Source: Nocardiopsis_B mangrovi | Lineage (GTDB): Bacteria; Actinomycetota; Actinomycetes; Streptosporangiales; Streptosporangiaceae | NCBI RefSeq assembly: GCF_042653925.1 | Contig: NZ_JBHSFQ010000016.1 | Coordinates: 1-64,000 of the forward strand | DNA: 64,000 nt | Direction: 5' to 3' | Shown: piece after piece, positions 12,796-23,013 of the stretch | Position numbering within the stretch: position 1 is the stretch's first letter | Layout of the letters: each line of letters starts with the position of its first letter | The notes under the pieces: generated by a model | What the model was told of the DNA's origin: nothing | The model's input: the letters and a program-made list of their open reading frames with translations, nothing else | The model's database searches: none | Translations under genes and position numbers: made by a program

Positions 12796-13956
12796 ATGCG
12801 CAGAACATTCCGGGTACCCCTGCATTCCGAACACGGTGCGACCTATGTCGAATACGGGGCCGTGATCCTTTTGGTGGCCGCGATTCTCGCGGTGGTCGCC
12901 GGCCCTGTCTCCACCCGCGTCCGCGACTTCCTCGACGGCGCGCTCGACGGGGTGACGGCGTCCGGCGAGACGGGGGAGCCGCGTCCCGACCGCACCGGCC
13001 CTCCCGCACCGGCTCCGCAGCGGCCGGAGGGCGACGAGCCCCCGGCATCAGGGGACGAGCCCGCCCCCGGGATCGACCCCGATCATCCGGATATCGACCA
13101 GGGCAGCACCTGGCCCGCCGGCCATGCGTCCACGGCGGCCAACTACGACCCCGGCGGAGGCGGGCCGCCGGAGGAGGAGGGCCCGCTCTTCGTCGACCCC
13201 GGCCCGAGCCCGCAGTTCGACGCGTTCGAGATCTCGGAGGACGACTTCGAGAGCGAGGGGCAGGGGAAGGTGTCCCCCGGCTGCTGGCCGTGGAGCGACG
13301 ACTGCTGCCCCGGGCGCACCTGCACCACACTGGGCGAGGTCCGCGATGTCATCCGAGCCGTCGAATTCGCCTGCTTCACCGGTTGGGACCGGCTGGCGTC
13401 ACGGTGCCTGCCGGACGCGGCGGACTACTTCGATCACTTCCTCAATGGAAACGGCGAGCCGGTGGAGCTCGACATGGACCGGTTCATGGACGACCTGCCC
13501 GAATTCGAGGAGGCGGTGGGTGATCACCAGGATGAGCTGGTGGCCACCGCCATCGCGGAGGCAGAGGACCAAGGGGCCGACGGCCCGGTGACCTTCCCCA
13601 TCAGCACCGAATGGCGGAACTACGGCTATCCGCCGGACGACATCAACGGAACCGATTTCGTCTATGCCGACACGAACTGGGCGAACGCGATCGGGAGCTT
13701 TCATTACAATCTCACCGGCGAGGTGACGGTGACCCCTCCCGCGGATCCCGGCGGGGAGTGGACCTACGAGATCAGCACGGACGTGAACCTGGAGAAGATG
13801 TACGACTGGGAACGCGACGAGGACTCCAACGCACTCAACGGCCTGCCGGGTGAGCTATGGGCCTTCAGCCAGAGCGACCTGGCCGAGCTCCACCAGTGGG
13901 GAATGGCCGAGGAGTTCTGGATCGAGGGGAGCCACAATGTCACGCGAACGGGGTGA
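12796..13956 (+). CDS. Flp-prepilin-like N-terminus fused to a large Cys-bearing acidic ectodomain
   Basis: A 386-residue protein from ATG 12796. Residues 12-35 (EHG, then ATYVEYGAVILLVAAILAVV) match the Flp/Tad prepilin rule: cleavage after G14, Glu at +5 (E19), Tyr at +6 (Y20), then a hydrophobic stretch. Flp pilins are usually 50-80 residues, so the 350-residue extension is unusual. A Pro/Glu linker covers about 55-160. A Cys-rich block holds C163, C170, C171, C176, C193 and C204. The C-terminal part (266-386) begins TFPIST and includes NWANAIGSFHYNLTGEVTVT, a WTYE strand and YDW at 336-338. It recalls the end of colicin M but lacks equivalents of its catalytic Asp226 and His235; this comparison is from memory. 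The lipoprotein gene overlaps its last 20 bases. Function is not established. Confidence 0.72.
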   Translation: MRRTFRVPLHSEHGATYVEYGAVILLVAAILAVVAGPVSTRVRDFLDGALDGVTASGETGEPRPDRTGPPAPAPQRPEGDEPPASGDEPAPGIDPDHPDIDQGSTWPAGHASTAANYDPGGGGPPEEEGPLFVDPGPSPQFDAFEISEDDFESEGQGKVSPGCWPWSDDCCPGRTCTTLGEVRDVIRAVEFACFTGWDRLASRCLPDAADYFDHFLNGNGEPVELDMDRFMDDLPEFEEAVGDHQDELVATAIAEAEDQGADGPVTFPISTEWRNYGYPPDDINGTDFVYADTNWANAIGSFHYNLTGEVTVTPPADPGGEWTYEISTDVNLEKMYDWERDEDSNALNGLPGELWAFSQSDLAELHQWGMAEEFWIEGSHNVTRTG

Positions 13957-14497
13957 GCGCGCGGTGCGGGTGCGCGACGCGGTCCTGGTCCTGGTGGCGG
14001 CCGGCGCCATGGTCTCGGGATGCTCCGGCCCGGACGACGGTCCCGCGCCGGAGCCCTCGGTGTCCGCCTCCCCGCCCCCTACGGGGATCCCGGAACTCCA
14101 GGCGGCGTTCGAGGAGCTGAGCGGCCTGGACGTCCCGTCCGACGCCGCGGACATGGAGGCCGAGGGCGAGGTCTCCGACGACGGCCGCCGCTACGCGTAC
14201 CGGCTGCGGTTCGCGACCACGCGGGGCGGTGCCGAAGTGATCTGCACCGCCGACAACCTCACGGCCCTGCGCGCCGACGGCCCGCCGAGCGCGGAGCGCC
14301 GCGAGCTGTACGGGCCGCGCGAGGACGACGACGAGATCGCGTCCGTGGTCGAATGTCGGGGGGATCACCCGACGGATCCCGTGATGCGCGGAGTCCTGGT
14401 GGTGTTCACCGAGGACGGGACGCGCAACGACGACGGCACCCCCGACGGCGGCGACGAAGCCGTCGTCTACGCCTACGCCAACCAGACCCCGGGATAG
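13937..14497 (+). CDS. Small secreted lipoprotein overlapping the Flp-like gene
   Basis: A 186-residue predicted lipoprotein. ATG 13937 follows GAGGGGAGCC and overlaps the previous gene by 20 bases, so translation is probably coupled. The N-terminus has basic residues, a hydrophobic stretch (AVLVLVAAGAM) and the lipobox VSGC with C29 as the lipidated residue. After a Pro/Ser-rich linker comes a domain of about 130 residues with two Cys (in VICTADN and VVECRGD) that may pair. No known family was recognised. Because it is tied to the upstream exported protein, it may be its partner, anchor or protective protein; that role is inference. Confidence 0.78.
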   Translation: MSRERGERAVRVRDAVLVLVAAGAMVSGCSGPDDGPAPEPSVSASPPPTGIPELQAAFEELSGLDVPSDAADMEAEGEVSDDGRRYAYRLRFATTRGGAEVICTADNLTALRADGPPSAERRELYGPREDDDEIASVVECRGDHPTDPVMRGVLVVFTEDGTRNDDGTPDGGDEAVVYAYANQTPG

Positions 14498-14541
14498 CGC
14501 GCCGCCGCGGCTCCTCAGCTTCGCGATCCCCTGATATTCGT

Positions 14542-14569
14542 TTGGGCACCCCTTGGGACGGCGTACACT
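14542..14569 (+). promoter_or_regulatory. Candidate str operon promoter P1
   Basis: TTGGGC (14542-14547) and TACACT (14564-14569) are 16 bases apart. The -10 has the TANNNT form. Transcription would start near 14576. Confidence 0.55.
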
Positions 14570-14632
14570 GTGTAGTGGCCTTCGATAGATCGAGGATGCG
14601 AAGCGCGGGTACCACGGGCGGCCGCTGTCGTT

Positions 14633-14661
14633 TTGACCGGCTCTCGCCGGTTCGGTACTCT
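14633..14661 (+). promoter_or_regulatory. Candidate str operon promoter P2
   Basis: TTGACC (14633-14638) and TACTCT (14656-14661) are separated by exactly 17 bases, a close match to the housekeeping consensus. Transcription would start near 14668 and give a leader of about 260 bases before rpsL. With P1 this makes a tandem arrangement. Confidence 0.68.
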
Positions 14662-14930
14662 TCAACTTCGTGCCCGTGAGTCGACGGGTCATACGCGCGC
14701 GCTGTTAGGTCGGACCCGTACGCCGGGCGGCGAGTGAGAGCGGCGCGTAACACCTCCTCCCATGAAGTTTCGACCGCCAGGTCGGGCTCAATCGGTTCCG
14801 CCATGCTTCAGGCAGAGCGCGACACGCCCGGATACGGGGGTCGGCGGGAACCAGAGGAATAGCAGGTCAGCAGCGACATCGGCTAACGGCTAACAGAACC
14901 GGCGTAGGTCACGAGAAAGACGGAGACGCG

Positions 14931-15302
14931 GTGCCCACCATCCAGCAGCTGGTCCGTAAGGGCCGACAGGACAAGGTCTCGAAGAACAAGACCCCGGCGC
15001 TGAAGGGGAGTCCGCAGCGTCGTGGTGTGTGCACGCGTGTCTACACCACTACGCCCAAGAAGCCGAACTCCGCTCTGCGCAAGGTCGCCCGTGTGAAGCT
15101 CAGCAGCGGGATCGAGGTCACGGCCTACATCCCCGGTATCGGGCACAACCTCCAGGAGCACTCCATCGTGCTCGTGCGCGGCGGCCGTGTGAAGGACCTG
15201 CCCGGTGTCCGTTACCGGATCGTCCGTGGCTCGCTCGACACCCAGGGCGTCCGCAACCGCAAGCAGGCGCGCAGCCGTTACGGCGCGAAGAAGGAGAAGT
15301 AA
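14931..15302 (+). CDS. rpsL: 30S ribosomal protein S12
   Basis: S12, 123 residues, from GTG 14931 (site GAGACGCG). It sits at the decoding centre of the 30S subunit. The conserved block TTTPKKPNSALRKVARVKL carries K43 and K44, and RGGRVKDLPGVRY carries K88. These are the residues changed in streptomycin-resistant mutants, and they are wild type here, so the sequence predicts streptomycin sensitivity at this target. It is the first gene of the str operon; rpsG starts 2 bases after its stop. Confidence 0.98.
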   Translation: MPTIQQLVRKGRQDKVSKNKTPALKGSPQRRGVCTRVYTTTPKKPNSALRKVARVKLSSGIEVTAYIPGIGHNLQEHSIVLVRGGRVKDLPGVRYRIVRGSLDTQGVRNRKQARSRYGAKKEK

Positions 15303-15304
15303 GC

Positions 15305-15775
15305 ATGCCGCGCAAGGGCCCGGCGCCGAAGCGCCAGCTGATCACCGACCCGGTCTACGGATCGCCGCTGGTCACCTCTCTGATCAACAAGGTGCTGCTC
15401 GACGGCAAGCGCTCCATCGCCCAGGGGATCGTCTACGACGCCCTCGAGGGCGCCCGTGAGAAGACCGGGCAGGACCCGCTCGTCGTGCTGAAGCGCGCGC
15501 TGGACAACGTGAAGCCCGCCCTTGAGGTGCGCAGCCGCCGTGTCGGTGGCGCGACCTACCAGGTGCCGGTCGAGGTCCGTTCGTCCCGCAGCACCACCCT
15601 GGCCCTTCGCTGGCTGGTCAGCTACTCCCGCCAGCGTCGTGAGAAGACGATGACCGAGCGCCTGATGAACGAGCTGGTCGACGCCAGCAACGGTCTCGGC
15701 GCCAGCGTCAAGCGCCGCGAGGACACGCACAAGATGGCGGAGTCCAACAAGGCCTTCGCCCACTACCGCTGGTAA
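15305..15775 (+). CDS. rpsG: 30S ribosomal protein S7
   Basis: S7, 156 residues, normal length for the family. It organises the 3-prime major domain of 16S rRNA and contacts the E-site tRNA. The opening MPRKGPAPKRQLITDPVYGSP and the motif VGGATYQVPVEVR are typical. ATG 15305 follows rpsL by two bases, with the ribosome site AAGGAG lying inside the end of rpsL, so the two are likely translated in step. fusA follows 44 bases later. Confidence 0.98.
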   Translation: MPRKGPAPKRQLITDPVYGSPLVTSLINKVLLDGKRSIAQGIVYDALEGAREKTGQDPLVVLKRALDNVKPALEVRSRRVGGATYQVPVEVRSSRSTTLALRWLVSYSRQRREKTMTERLMNELVDASNGLGASVKRREDTHKMAESNKAFAHYRW

Positions 15776-15819
15776 CCCCCGCGGCTGAATCGACGAGAGA
15801 CCGAGAGAAGACGAGCCAG

Positions 15820-17934
<2,115 letters not shown>

Positions 17935-17987
17935 CCGCGACACGTAACCAAGTCAGCTAGCAACCCTGTACGTCTAGGAGAAATCCA

Positions 17988-19181
17988 GTGGCGAAGGCCA
18001 AGTTCGAGCGGACCAAGCCGCACGTCAACATCGGCACCATCGGTCACATTGACCACGGTAAGACCACTCTTACCGCGGCCATCACCAAGGTCCTGCACGA
18101 CGCGTTCCCGGAGCTCAACCCCTTCACGCCGTTCGAGGACATCGACAACGCTCCTGAGGAGCGCGAGCGCGGTATCACCATCTCCGTCGCCCACGTCGAG
18201 TACCAGACCGAGGCGCGTCACTACGCGCACGTCGACTGCCCCGGGCACGCCGACTACGTGAAGAACATGATCACCGGTGCGGCGCAGATGGACGGCGCCA
18301 TCCTGGTGGTGGCCGCGACCGACGGCCCGATGCCGCAGACCAAGGAGCACGTGCTCCTGGCCCGCCAGGTCGGCGTTCCCTACATCGTCGTCGCGCTGAA
18401 CAAGGCCGACATGGTCGACGACGAGGAGATCTTCGAGCTGGTCGAGCTCGAGGTGCGCGAGCTCCTCAGCGAGTACGAGTTCCCGGGTGACGACCTCCCG
18501 GTCGTCAAGGTCTCGGCGCTCAAGGCGCTCGAGGGCGACGCCGAGTGGGGCAAGTCCGTCCTTGAGCTGATGAAGGCCGTCGACGAGAACATCCCGGAGC
18601 CGCAGCGCGACATCGACAAGCCCTTCCTGATGCCGATCGAGGACGTCTTCTCGATCACCGGCCGCGGCACCGTCGTGACCGGCCGCATCGAGCGCGGTGT
18701 CATCAACGTCAACGAGACCGTTGACATCGTCGGCATCAAGGAAGAGAAGCAGACCACCACGGTCACCGGTGTCGAGATGTTCCGCAAGCTGCTCGACCAG
18801 GGTCAGGCGGGCGACAACGTCGGCCTGCTCCTGCGCGGCACCAAGCGCGAGGACGTCGAGCGCGGCCAGGTCGTCATCAAGCCGGGCACCACGACCCCGC
18901 ACACGGAGTTCGAGGCCCAGGTCGTCATCCTGTCCAAGGACGAGGGTGGCCGCCACACGCCTTTCTTCAACAACTACCGTCCGCAGTTCTACTTCCGCAC
19001 CACCGACGTCACCGGCGTCGTCACGCTGCCGGAGGGCACGGAGATGGTCATGCCCGGTGACAACACCGAGATGACCGTCAACCTGATCCAGCCGGTCGCC
19101 ATGGAGGACGGCCTGAAGTTCGCCATCCGCGAGGGCGGCCGGACCGTGGGCGCGGGCCGCGTTACCAAGATCAACAAGTAG
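17988..19181 (+). CDS. tuf: Elongation factor Tu
   Basis: EF-Tu, 397 residues, which brings aminoacyl-tRNA to the A site as a GTP complex. The GTG start follows TAGGAGAAATCCA. The P-loop GHIDHGKTTL, switch region RGITIS, DCPGHADY and NKAD are all intact, and domains II and III are complete through GRVTKINK. It ends the str operon and is followed by two hairpins. Only one tuf is in the window. Confidence 0.98.
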   Translation: MAKAKFERTKPHVNIGTIGHIDHGKTTLTAAITKVLHDAFPELNPFTPFEDIDNAPEERERGITISVAHVEYQTEARHYAHVDCPGHADYVKNMITGAAQMDGAILVVAATDGPMPQTKEHVLLARQVGVPYIVVALNKADMVDDEEIFELVELEVRELLSEYEFPGDDLPVVKVSALKALEGDAEWGKSVLELMKAVDENIPEPQRDIDKPFLMPIEDVFSITGRGTVVTGRIERGVINVNETVDIVGIKEEKQTTTVTGVEMFRKLLDQGQAGDNVGLLLRGTKREDVERGQVVIKPGTTTPHTEFEAQVVILSKDEGGRHTPFFNNYRPQFYFRTTDVTGVVTLPEGTEMVMPGDNTEMTVNLIQPVAMEDGLKFAIREGGRTVGAGRVTKINK

Positions 19182-19192
19182 CACGAGCGCGC

Positions 19193-19264
19193 GGGGACGG
19201 CGCCGGCGGCGACGCCGGAACCGTCCCCGGGTGGCGGTCGGGTCGCACACCGGCCCGACCGCCA
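19193..19264 (+). terminator. Double hairpin terminator after tuf
   Basis: Hairpin one pairs 19193-19200 (GGGGACGG) with 19221-19228 across an inner GC-rich stem. Hairpin two pairs 19232-19242 (TGGCGGTCGGG) with 19254-19264. Together they lie within 12 to 83 bases of the tuf stop and separate the str operon from rpsJ. The remaining bases up to 19440 form the S10 operon leader; no clear promoter was recognised in it. Confidence 0.75.
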
Positions 19265-19440
19265 CACCATGAACGACGTCATCGGGCTCTGTAGCGGTGA
19301 TGCACCTCAGGGGACAGCCCTGTAGTGGTTTCTCAGGTGAATAGGGCCTCGAAGAGACAAGGGCATCCCCCTGCGGGCACAGGGCCGGTCAACTGGCACG
19401 GCGCCTCTACGGACACTAAGCGAAGGACGAAAAGGCCACC

Positions 19441-19749
19441 ATGGCGGGACAGAAGATCCGCATTCGGCTCAAGGCCTATGACCACGAGGTCATCGACAGC
19501 TCGGCTCGAAAGATCGTCGAGACCGTGACGCGGACCGGCGCGCAGGTCGCTGGCCCGGTGCCGTTGCCGACGGAAAAGAACGTTTACTGCGTCATCCGAT
19601 CGCCGCACAAGTACAAGGACTCGCGCGAGCACTTCGAGATGCGCACGCACAAGCGGCTGATCGACATCATCGACCCGACGCCGAAGACCGTCGACTCGCT
19701 CATGCGGCTCGACCTTCCGGCCGGCGTCGACATCGAGATCAAGCTTTAA
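19441..19749 (+). CDS. rpsJ: 30S ribosomal protein S10
   Basis: S10, 102 residues, normal for the family, beginning MAGQKIRIRLKAYDHEVID. It binds the 30S head and also takes part in transcription antitermination with NusB in other bacteria. The ATG at 19441 follows CGAAGGACGAAAAGGCC. It leads the S10 gene block, with rplC 13 bases downstream. The 259-base spacer before it includes the tuf terminators. Confidence 0.98.
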   Translation: MAGQKIRIRLKAYDHEVIDSSARKIVETVTRTGAQVAGPVPLPTEKNVYCVIRSPHKYKDSREHFEMRTHKRLIDIIDPTPKTVDSLMRLDLPAGVDIEIKL

Positions 19750-19762
19750 GGGACGCACAGAC

Positions 19763-20413
19763 ATGGCCACCAAGCAGATCAAGGGAGTCCTGGGCGAGAA
19801 GCTCGGCATGACCCAGGTCTTCGACGACTCGGGCAAGATCGTGCCCGTGACGGTCCTGAAGGCCGGTCCGTGCGTCGTGACGCGCGTCCGCACTCCGGAG
19901 ACCGACGGCTACACCGCCGTCCAGCTCGGCTACGGGCAGATCAACCCGCGCAAGGTCAACAAGCCGCTCGGCGACTACCTGCGCAAGCACGACCTGACCC
20001 CGCGCCGCCACTACGTCGAGGTGCGCACCTCCGACGCCACCGAGTACACGCTCGGCCAGGAGGTCACCGCCGAGACGTTCGAGGCGGGCCAGAAGGTCGA
20101 CGTCACCGGCAAGAGCAAGGGCAAGGGCTTCGCGGGCGTCATGAAGCGCCACGGGTTCCGCGGCCTCAGCGCCACGCACGGTACCCAGCGCAAGCACCGG
20201 TCGCCCGGTTCCATCGGCGGCTGCGCCACGCCCGGCCGCGTGTTCAAGGGCCTGCGGATGGCGGGGCGCATGGGCAACGTGCGCAAGACCATCCAGAACC
20301 TCACCGTCCACGCCGTGGACGTCGAGAAGGGCCTCATCCTGGTGAAGGGCGCGGTGCCCGGCCCCAACGGCGGGCTGGTGCTCGTCCGCACCGCCGCGAA
20401 GGGGGACAAGTAA
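19763..20413 (+). CDS. rplC: 50S ribosomal protein L3
   Basis: L3, 216 residues. It reaches into the peptidyl-transferase region; the extended loop carries the KRHGFRGLSATHGTQRKHRSPGSIGG sequence. The opening KGVLGEKLGMTQVFDD is diagnostic. It lies in the S10 block between rpsJ and rplD, with rplD starting two bases after its stop, which suggests tight coupling. Confidence 0.98.
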   Translation: MATKQIKGVLGEKLGMTQVFDDSGKIVPVTVLKAGPCVVTRVRTPETDGYTAVQLGYGQINPRKVNKPLGDYLRKHDLTPRRHYVEVRTSDATEYTLGQEVTAETFEAGQKVDVTGKSKGKGFAGVMKRHGFRGLSATHGTQRKHRSPGSIGGCATPGRVFKGLRMAGRMGNVRKTIQNLTVHAVDVEKGLILVKGAVPGPNGGLVLVRTAAKGDK

Positions 20414-20415
20414 CC

Positions 20416-21087
20416 ATGGCGACCATCGAGGTCAAGAACCCCGAGGGCGCAGCCGGGCGGAGCGTCGAGCTCCCGGCGTCGATCTTCGAGCAGAAGGTCA
20501 GCATCCCGCTGATCCACCAGGTCGTCGTCGCGCAGGAGGCCGCCGGCCGCCAGGGGACGCACTCCACCAAGACCCGCGGCGAGGTCCGCGGTGGTGGCAA
20601 GAAGCCGTACCGCCAGAAGGGCACCGGCCGCGCCCGCCAGGGTTCGACCCGCGCCCCGCAGTTCACCGGCGGCGGCACGGTGCACGGCCCCAAGCCGCGC
20701 GACTACAGCCAGCGCACGCCCAAGAAGATGAAGGCCGCCGCTCTCCGCGGTGCCCTGTCCGACCGGGCCCGCCACGGCCGTGTGCACGTCATCAGCGCGT
20801 TCGTCGCCGAGGACACCACGGCCAAGCGCACCCAGACCGCCCTCAAGGCGCTCCGCCAGGTCACCGACTCCTCCAAGGTGCTGGTCGTCCTGGAGCGCGC
20901 CGACGAGGCGAACCGCCTGGCGCTGCGCAACCTGCCCGAGGTGCACGTCCTGGACGCCGATCAGGTCAACACCTACGACGTCCTGTACGCCGACGACGTG
21001 GTCTTCACCGAGGCCGGCTACGAGGAGTTCGTGGCGCACGCCACCGGCGCCGCGCAGGCTGCGACGTCTCAGGAGGACGACCAGTGA
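20416..21087 (+). CDS. rplD: 50S ribosomal protein L4
   Basis: L4, 223 residues from ATG 20416, which lies two bases after the rplC stop. Its extended loop (TRGEVRGGGKKPYRQKGTGRARQGS) lines the peptide exit tunnel, near the macrolide site. Earlier in-frame sequence is rplC read in another frame and was discarded. The C-terminus has a short Ala/Glu/Asp tail ending EEDDQ. It overlaps rplW by four bases (GTGA). In other bacteria L4 represses the S10 operon, but no such target structure was identified here. Confidence 0.97.
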   Translation: MATIEVKNPEGAAGRSVELPASIFEQKVSIPLIHQVVVAQEAAGRQGTHSTKTRGEVRGGGKKPYRQKGTGRARQGSTRAPQFTGGGTVHGPKPRDYSQRTPKKMKAAALRGALSDRARHGRVHVISAFVAEDTTAKRTQTALKALRQVTDSSKVLVVLERADEANRLALRNLPEVHVLDADQVNTYDVLYADDVVFTEAGYEEFVAHATGAAQAATSQEDDQ

Positions 21088-21374
21088 GGATCCCCGACCC
21101 TCGGGACATCATCATCGAACCGGTGATCTCCGAGAAGAGCTACGGGCTCATGGACCAGAACAAGTACACGTTCGTGGTGCAGCCCGATGCCAACAAGACG
21201 CAGATCAAGATCGCGGTGGAGAAGATCTTCGACGTGAAGGTCACCAGCGTGAACACGATCAACCGTCAGGGCAAGCGCAAGCGGACGCGGTTCGGTTTCG
21301 GGAAGCGTCCCGACACCAAGCGCGCGATCGTGAGCCTGCGGGACGGCGACCGGATCGACATCTTCGGCGTCTGA
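21084..21374 (+). CDS. rplW: 50S ribosomal protein L23
   Basis: L23, 96 residues from GTG 21084, overlapping the end of rplD by four bases. L23 sits at the tunnel exit and docks trigger factor and SRP. The motif PVISEKSYGLMDQNKYTFVV and the loop GKRKRTRFGFGKRPDTKRA are normal for actinobacterial L23. The ribosome site GGAGGA lies inside rplD. A 67-base spacer follows before rplB. Confidence 0.97.
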   Translation: MRIPDPRDIIIEPVISEKSYGLMDQNKYTFVVQPDANKTQIKIAVEKIFDVKVTSVNTINRQGKRKRTRFGFGKRPDTKRAIVSLRDGDRIDIFGV

Positions 21375-21441
21375 TCCGGGGCGCCCCGCGCCCGCCCGAC
21401 CGCTTCACACCGAGTAACACGTAAAGGAATGCGCGAAGAAG

Positions 21442-22275
21442 ATGGGCATTCGTAAGTACAAGCCGACGACGCCGGGCCGTCGCGGCTCCAGCGTGAGCGA
21501 CTTCGTCGAGATCACACGCTCGGAGCCCGAGAAGTCCCTGGTGCGTCCGCTCCACTCCAAGGGCGGGCGGAACGGCCACGGCCGTATCACCGCTCGCCAC
21601 CAGGGTGGGGGTCACAAGCGCGCTTACCGCGTGATCGACTTCCGCCGCCACGACAAGGACGGCATCCCCGCCAAGGTCGCCCACATCGAGTACGACCCGA
21701 ACCGCACCGCGCGGATCGCTCTGCTCCACTACATCGACGGCGAGAAGCGCTACATCCTCGCTCCGGCCGGCCTCAAGCAGGGCGACCGCGTCGAGAACGG
21801 GCCGACCTCCGACATCAAGCCGGGCAACTGCCTCCCGCTGCGCAACATCCCCACGGGTACGTTCGTGCACGCGGTCGAGCTGAAGCCGGGCGGCGGCGCC
21901 AAGCTGGGCCGCTCCGCCGGGACGCAGATCCAGCTGCTGGCCAAGGAGGGCGCCTACGCCACGCTGCGCATGCCCTCGGGCGAGATGCGCCAGGTCGAGG
22001 TCACCTGCCGGGCCACGGTCGGCCAGGTCGGCAACGCCGAGCAGTCGAACATCAACTGGGGCAAGGCCGGCCGCATGCGGTGGAAGGGCAAGCGCCCGAC
22101 CGTCCGCGGTGTCGCCATGAACCCGGTCGACCACCCGCTCGGCGGTGGCGAGGGCAAGAGCTCGGGTGGCCGTCACCCGGTCAGCCCGTGGGGTAAGCCC
22201 GAGGGGCGTACCCGCAAGCCGAACAAGGGCAGTGACCGGCTCATCGTGCGTCGGCGTAGCAAGAAGAAGCGGTAA
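21442..22275 (+). CDS. rplB: 50S ribosomal protein L2
   Basis: L2, 277 residues, essential for subunit joining and peptidyl transfer. The conserved C-terminal segment GVAMNPVDHPLGGGEGKSSGGRHPVSPWG includes the histidine known to matter for activity in the family. The opening MGIRKYKPTTPGRRGSSV is typical of actinobacteria. ATG 21442 follows AAAGGAATGCGCGAAGAAG. rpsS begins 12 bases after its stop. Confidence 0.98.
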   Translation: MGIRKYKPTTPGRRGSSVSDFVEITRSEPEKSLVRPLHSKGGRNGHGRITARHQGGGHKRAYRVIDFRRHDKDGIPAKVAHIEYDPNRTARIALLHYIDGEKRYILAPAGLKQGDRVENGPTSDIKPGNCLPLRNIPTGTFVHAVELKPGGGAKLGRSAGTQIQLLAKEGAYATLRMPSGEMRQVEVTCRATVGQVGNAEQSNINWGKAGRMRWKGKRPTVRGVAMNPVDHPLGGGEGKSSGGRHPVSPWGKPEGRTRKPNKGSDRLIVRRRSKKKR

Positions 22276-22287
22276 GGAGCACGTCTG

Positions 22288-22566
22288 ATGCCACGTAGCC
22301 TTAAGAAGGGTCCCTTCGTCGACCACCACCTCATCAAGAAGGTGGAAGGGCAGAACGAAAAGGGCACCAAGAACGTCATCAAGACGTGGTCGCGGCGGTC
22401 CATGATCATCCCCGAGATGATCGGCCACACGATCGCCGTCCACGACGGTCGCAAGCACGTCCCGGTGTTCGTGTCCGAGTCGATGGTCGGCCACAAGCTC
22501 GGCGAGTTCGCTCCCACGCGCACTTTCCGGAGCCACGTCAAGGAAGACCGCCGTAGCCGCCGTTAG
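22288..22566 (+). CDS. rpsS: 30S ribosomal protein S19
   Basis: S19, 92 residues, in the 30S head with S13. It opens MPRSLKKGPFVDHHLIKKVE and contains RRSMIIPEMIGHTIAVHDGRKHVPVFV, both strongly conserved. ATG 22288 follows AAGGAGCACGTCTG. It is followed by 69 bases before the chosen rplV start. Confidence 0.98.
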   Translation: MPRSLKKGPFVDHHLIKKVEGQNEKGTKNVIKTWSRRSMIIPEMIGHTIAVHDGRKHVPVFVSESMVGHKLGEFAPTRTFRSHVKEDRRSRR

Positions 22567-22635
22567 CGGTTGCAGTAGGAGTAGAAGCCGATACCCCACG
22601 GTGGTGGGGTGAATTCCGTGAGCGAGGGAAAAGCG

Positions 22636-23013
22636 ATGGGAACGAGGGCACAGGCACGGTTCGTCCGTGTTACGCCCCGAAAGGCCCGCCGGGTGGTGGA
22701 CCTTATTCGCGGGTTGCCCGCTGACGAGGCACAGGCGGTGCTCCGGTTCGCGCCCCAAGCGGCGAGCGAACCGGTGGGCAAGGTGCTCGCGAGCGCCATC
22801 GCCAATGCCGAGCACAACGACAAGCTGGACCGCGAGACGCTGATCGTCGGCGGCGCGTGGGTGGACGAGGGTCCGACCCTGAAGCGCATCCGTCCGCGGG
22901 GCTTCGGCCGCGCCTTCCGTGTCACCAAGCGGACAAGCCACATCACCGTGGTCGTTGAGTCGCGCGAGAGCGCGGGCGCCTCGTCCAAGAAGACGAAGGA
23001 AAGGACCCGATAG
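22636..23013 (+). CDS. rplV: 50S ribosomal protein L22
   Basis: L22, 125 residues. Three in-frame starts are possible (GTG 22609, GTG 22618, ATG 22636). ATG 22636 is chosen because it gives MGTRAQARFVRVTPRKARRVVD, matching the usual actinobacterial N-terminus, and GAGGG lies 7 bases upstream. L22 forms part of the exit tunnel wall; its beta-hairpin loop is present (LIVGGAWVDEGPTLKRIRPRGFGRAFRVTKRTSH). Its TAG stop shares one base with the rpsC GTG. Confidence 0.95.
   Translation: MGTRAQARFVRVTPRKARRVVDLIRGLPADEAQAVLRFAPQAASEPVGKVLASAIANAEHNDKLDRETLIVGGAWVDEGPTLKRIRPRGFGRAFRVTKRTSHITVVVESRESAGASSKKTKERTR

Larger units (their letters stand above)
14498..14930. other. rpsL upstream region with tandem promoters and long leader
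   Basis: This 433-base gap carries two promoter-like pairs (listed separately) and then about 260 bases of untranslated leader with several short GC-rich inverted repeats, for example CCCGT-GAGTCG-ACGGG near 14673. No open reading frame is convincing. The leader could hold a regulatory structure for the str operon but no named family was recognised. Confidence 0.6.

Noticed and set aside
19265..19440. Known S10-leader type regulatory structure
   Set aside because: No recognisable L4-binding stem was found; only the tuf terminators are clear.
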